Source of the DNA: Novosphingobium sp.
Lineage (GTDB): Bacteria > Pseudomonadota > Alphaproteobacteria > Sphingomonadales > Sphingomonadaceae
DNA: 64,000 nucleotides
Direction of reading: 5' to 3'
Assembly (NCBI GenBank): GCA_016719755.1
Contig: JADJYM010000001.1
Span: 62,001-126,000, forward strand
Positions 63,163 to 64,000 of this stretch are shown piece by piece. The notes below the pieces were generated by a model. It was given only the letters and a program-made list of their open reading frames with translations. It did no database searches and had not been told where the DNA came from. Every line of letters starts with the position of its first letter. Within the stretch, counting starts at the first letter, position 1. Both the position numbers and the translations under genes were made by a program.

Positions 63163-64000
63163 ATGCCAGTTGAACTTTTCCGCACCCGCTGCCTGATCGG
63201 CGGGGAATGGTGCAACGCCGATGACGGCCGCACGATCGAGGTGACAGATCCCGGCAGCGGCGCGCTAATTGGCACGGTTCCCCTGATGGGGGCGGCGGAG
63301 ACGGCGCGGGCGATTGCCGCCGCCGAGGCCGCGCTTCCGGCCTGGCGGGCGCGAACCGCGGCGGACCGGGCCCGGATCCTGCGCCGACTGTTCGATCTGA
63401 TGCTGGAACACCAGGACGCGCTGGGCGATCTGCTGAGCCGCGAACAGGGCAAGCCGCTGGCCGAAGCGCGCGGCGAGATTGCCTATGGCGCCAGTTTCAT
63501 CGAATGGTTCGCTGAAGAGGGCAAGCGGGCCTATGGCGAGGTGATCCCGCCCCACGCGGCGGACCGCCGGATCGTCACCCTGCGCCAGCCGGTCGGGGTG
63601 GTGGCGGCAATCACTCCGTGGAACTTTCCCAACGCGATGATCACCCGCAAGCTGGGACCGGCGCTGGCGGCGGGCTGCACCATGGTGCTCAAGCCGGCCT
63701 CGGCCACGCCCTATTCGGCGCTCGCGCTCGCGGCGCTGGCCGAGCAGGCCGGAGTGCCTGCGGGTGTTTTCAACGTGGTCACCGGCAGCGCGGGGGCCAT
63801 TGGCGGCGAGTTGGCGGGCAATCCCGCGGTGCGCAAGCTGACTTTCACCGGATCGACCGAGGTCGGGATCAAGCTGCTGCGGGCCTGCGCCGATACGGTC
63901 AAGAAAGTGTCGATGGAACTGGGCGGCAATGCGCCGTTCCTGGTGTTCGACGATGCGGATGTCGATGCGGCGGTCGACGGCGCGATTGTTTCCAAGTTCC
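63163..64000 (+). CDS. Succinate-semialdehyde-type aldehyde dehydrogenase (3' end outside window)
   Basis: The first 279 residues of an ALDH, cut by the window end. Recognised: PWNFPNAMITRKLGPALAAG, MVLKPASATPYSALALAALA, FTGSTEVGIKLL and SMELGGNAPFLVFDDADVDA. The PWNFP segment, TRKLGPALAAGC and MELGGNAPF are typical of GabD-type NAD(P)+ succinate-semialdehyde dehydrogenases. The catalytic Cys lies outside the window. The ATG at 63163 is unambiguous. It would oxidise a semialdehyde, giving succinate or a homologue, and could drain the upstream reactions into the TCA cycle. Confidence 0.88.
   Translation, partial: MPVELFRTRCLIGGEWCNADDGRTIEVTDPGSGALIGTVPLMGAAETARAIAAAEAALPAWRARTAADRARILRRLFDLMLEHQDALGDLLSREQGKPLAEARGEIAYGASFIEWFAEEGKRAYGEVIPPHAADRRIVTLRQPVGVVAAITPWNFPNAMITRKLGPALAAGCTMVLKPASATPYSALALAALAEQAGVPAGVFNVVTGSAGAIGGELAGNPAVRKLTFTGSTEVGIKLLRACADTVKKVSMELGGNAPFLVFDDADVDAAVDGAIVSKF

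Overview
The window is high-GC alphaproteobacterial chromosome, most likely from a sphingomonad (Novosphingobium/Sphingobium type; the genus is an inference). Supporting evidence is the order rimP-nusA-ylxR-infB-rbfA-truB-rpsO-pnp, a GcrA cell-cycle regulator (alphaproteobacteria only), and dense gene packing with ATGA/GTGA/TGATG start-stop overlaps.

Region 1 (1-20.7 kb) is core chromosome. It holds the translation/RNA block rimP to pnp, interrupted by an AbgT-type transporter, thymidine kinase, a GNAT acetyltransferase and an M50 protease. It is followed by two exported proteins of unknown function, a diguanylate cyclase, gcrA, an ABC-2 permease, a thioesterase-like protein and hspQ. truB carries an apparent one-base frameshift.

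Region 2 (20.85-27.66 kb) is a decayed mobile island. Its left edge is tRNA-Ser(CGA), next to a large serine recombinase. It then contains a 430-bp element with inverted ends, remnants of small genes, a broken P4-type tyrosine integrase, an AT-rich gene-free stretch, and a pile-up of IS5-, IS110- and IS6-family transposases, each truncated or frameshifted. The right edge cuts off the C-terminal part of a chromosomal FAD-linked oxidase.

Region 3 (27.66-64 kb) is almost entirely small-molecule catabolism, in several compact operons. (a) 28.5-31 kb: aldehyde dehydrogenase and a DUF1838 protein. (b) 39.15 down to 31.0 kb, minus strand: alpha/beta hydrolase, LeuC/LeuD-type isomerase, HMG-CoA-lyase-like protein, class III CoA-transferase, flavin amine oxidase and a beta-lactamase-fold hydrolase. 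(c) 39.2-41.6 kb: isochorismatase-fold amidohydrolase and two polysaccharide-deacetylase/allantoinase-fold hydrolases. (d) 47.6 down to 43.2 kb, minus strand: MFS transporter, a frameshifted FAD-linked oxidase, a methyltransferase and a small protein. (e) 47.7-60 kb: a 13-gene operon with CitE-like lyase, MaoC hydratase, acyl-CoA dehydrogenase, two class III CoA-transferases, MmgE/PrpD, an adenylating CoA ligase, amidase, HapK-like protein, SDR, a third deacetylase-fold hydrolase, enoyl-CoA hydratase and a VOC protein. (f) 61-64 kb: FAD aromatic hydroxylase, maleate-isomerase-like protein and a succinate-semialdehyde-type dehydrogenase cut by the window end.

The first genes of (e) match the content of the bacterial itaconate/C5-dicarboxylate pathway (CoA-transferase, itaconyl-CoA hydratase, citramalyl-CoA lyase). 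The amide/imide-type hydrolases, maleate isomerase and flavin hydroxylase suggest an N-containing ring or imide substrate whose carbon leaves as branched dicarboxylates. The substrate is not proven. No transcription factor is recognisable between 27.7 and 64 kb. At least five genes show single-base frameshifts, so either real decay or residual sequence error must be considered.
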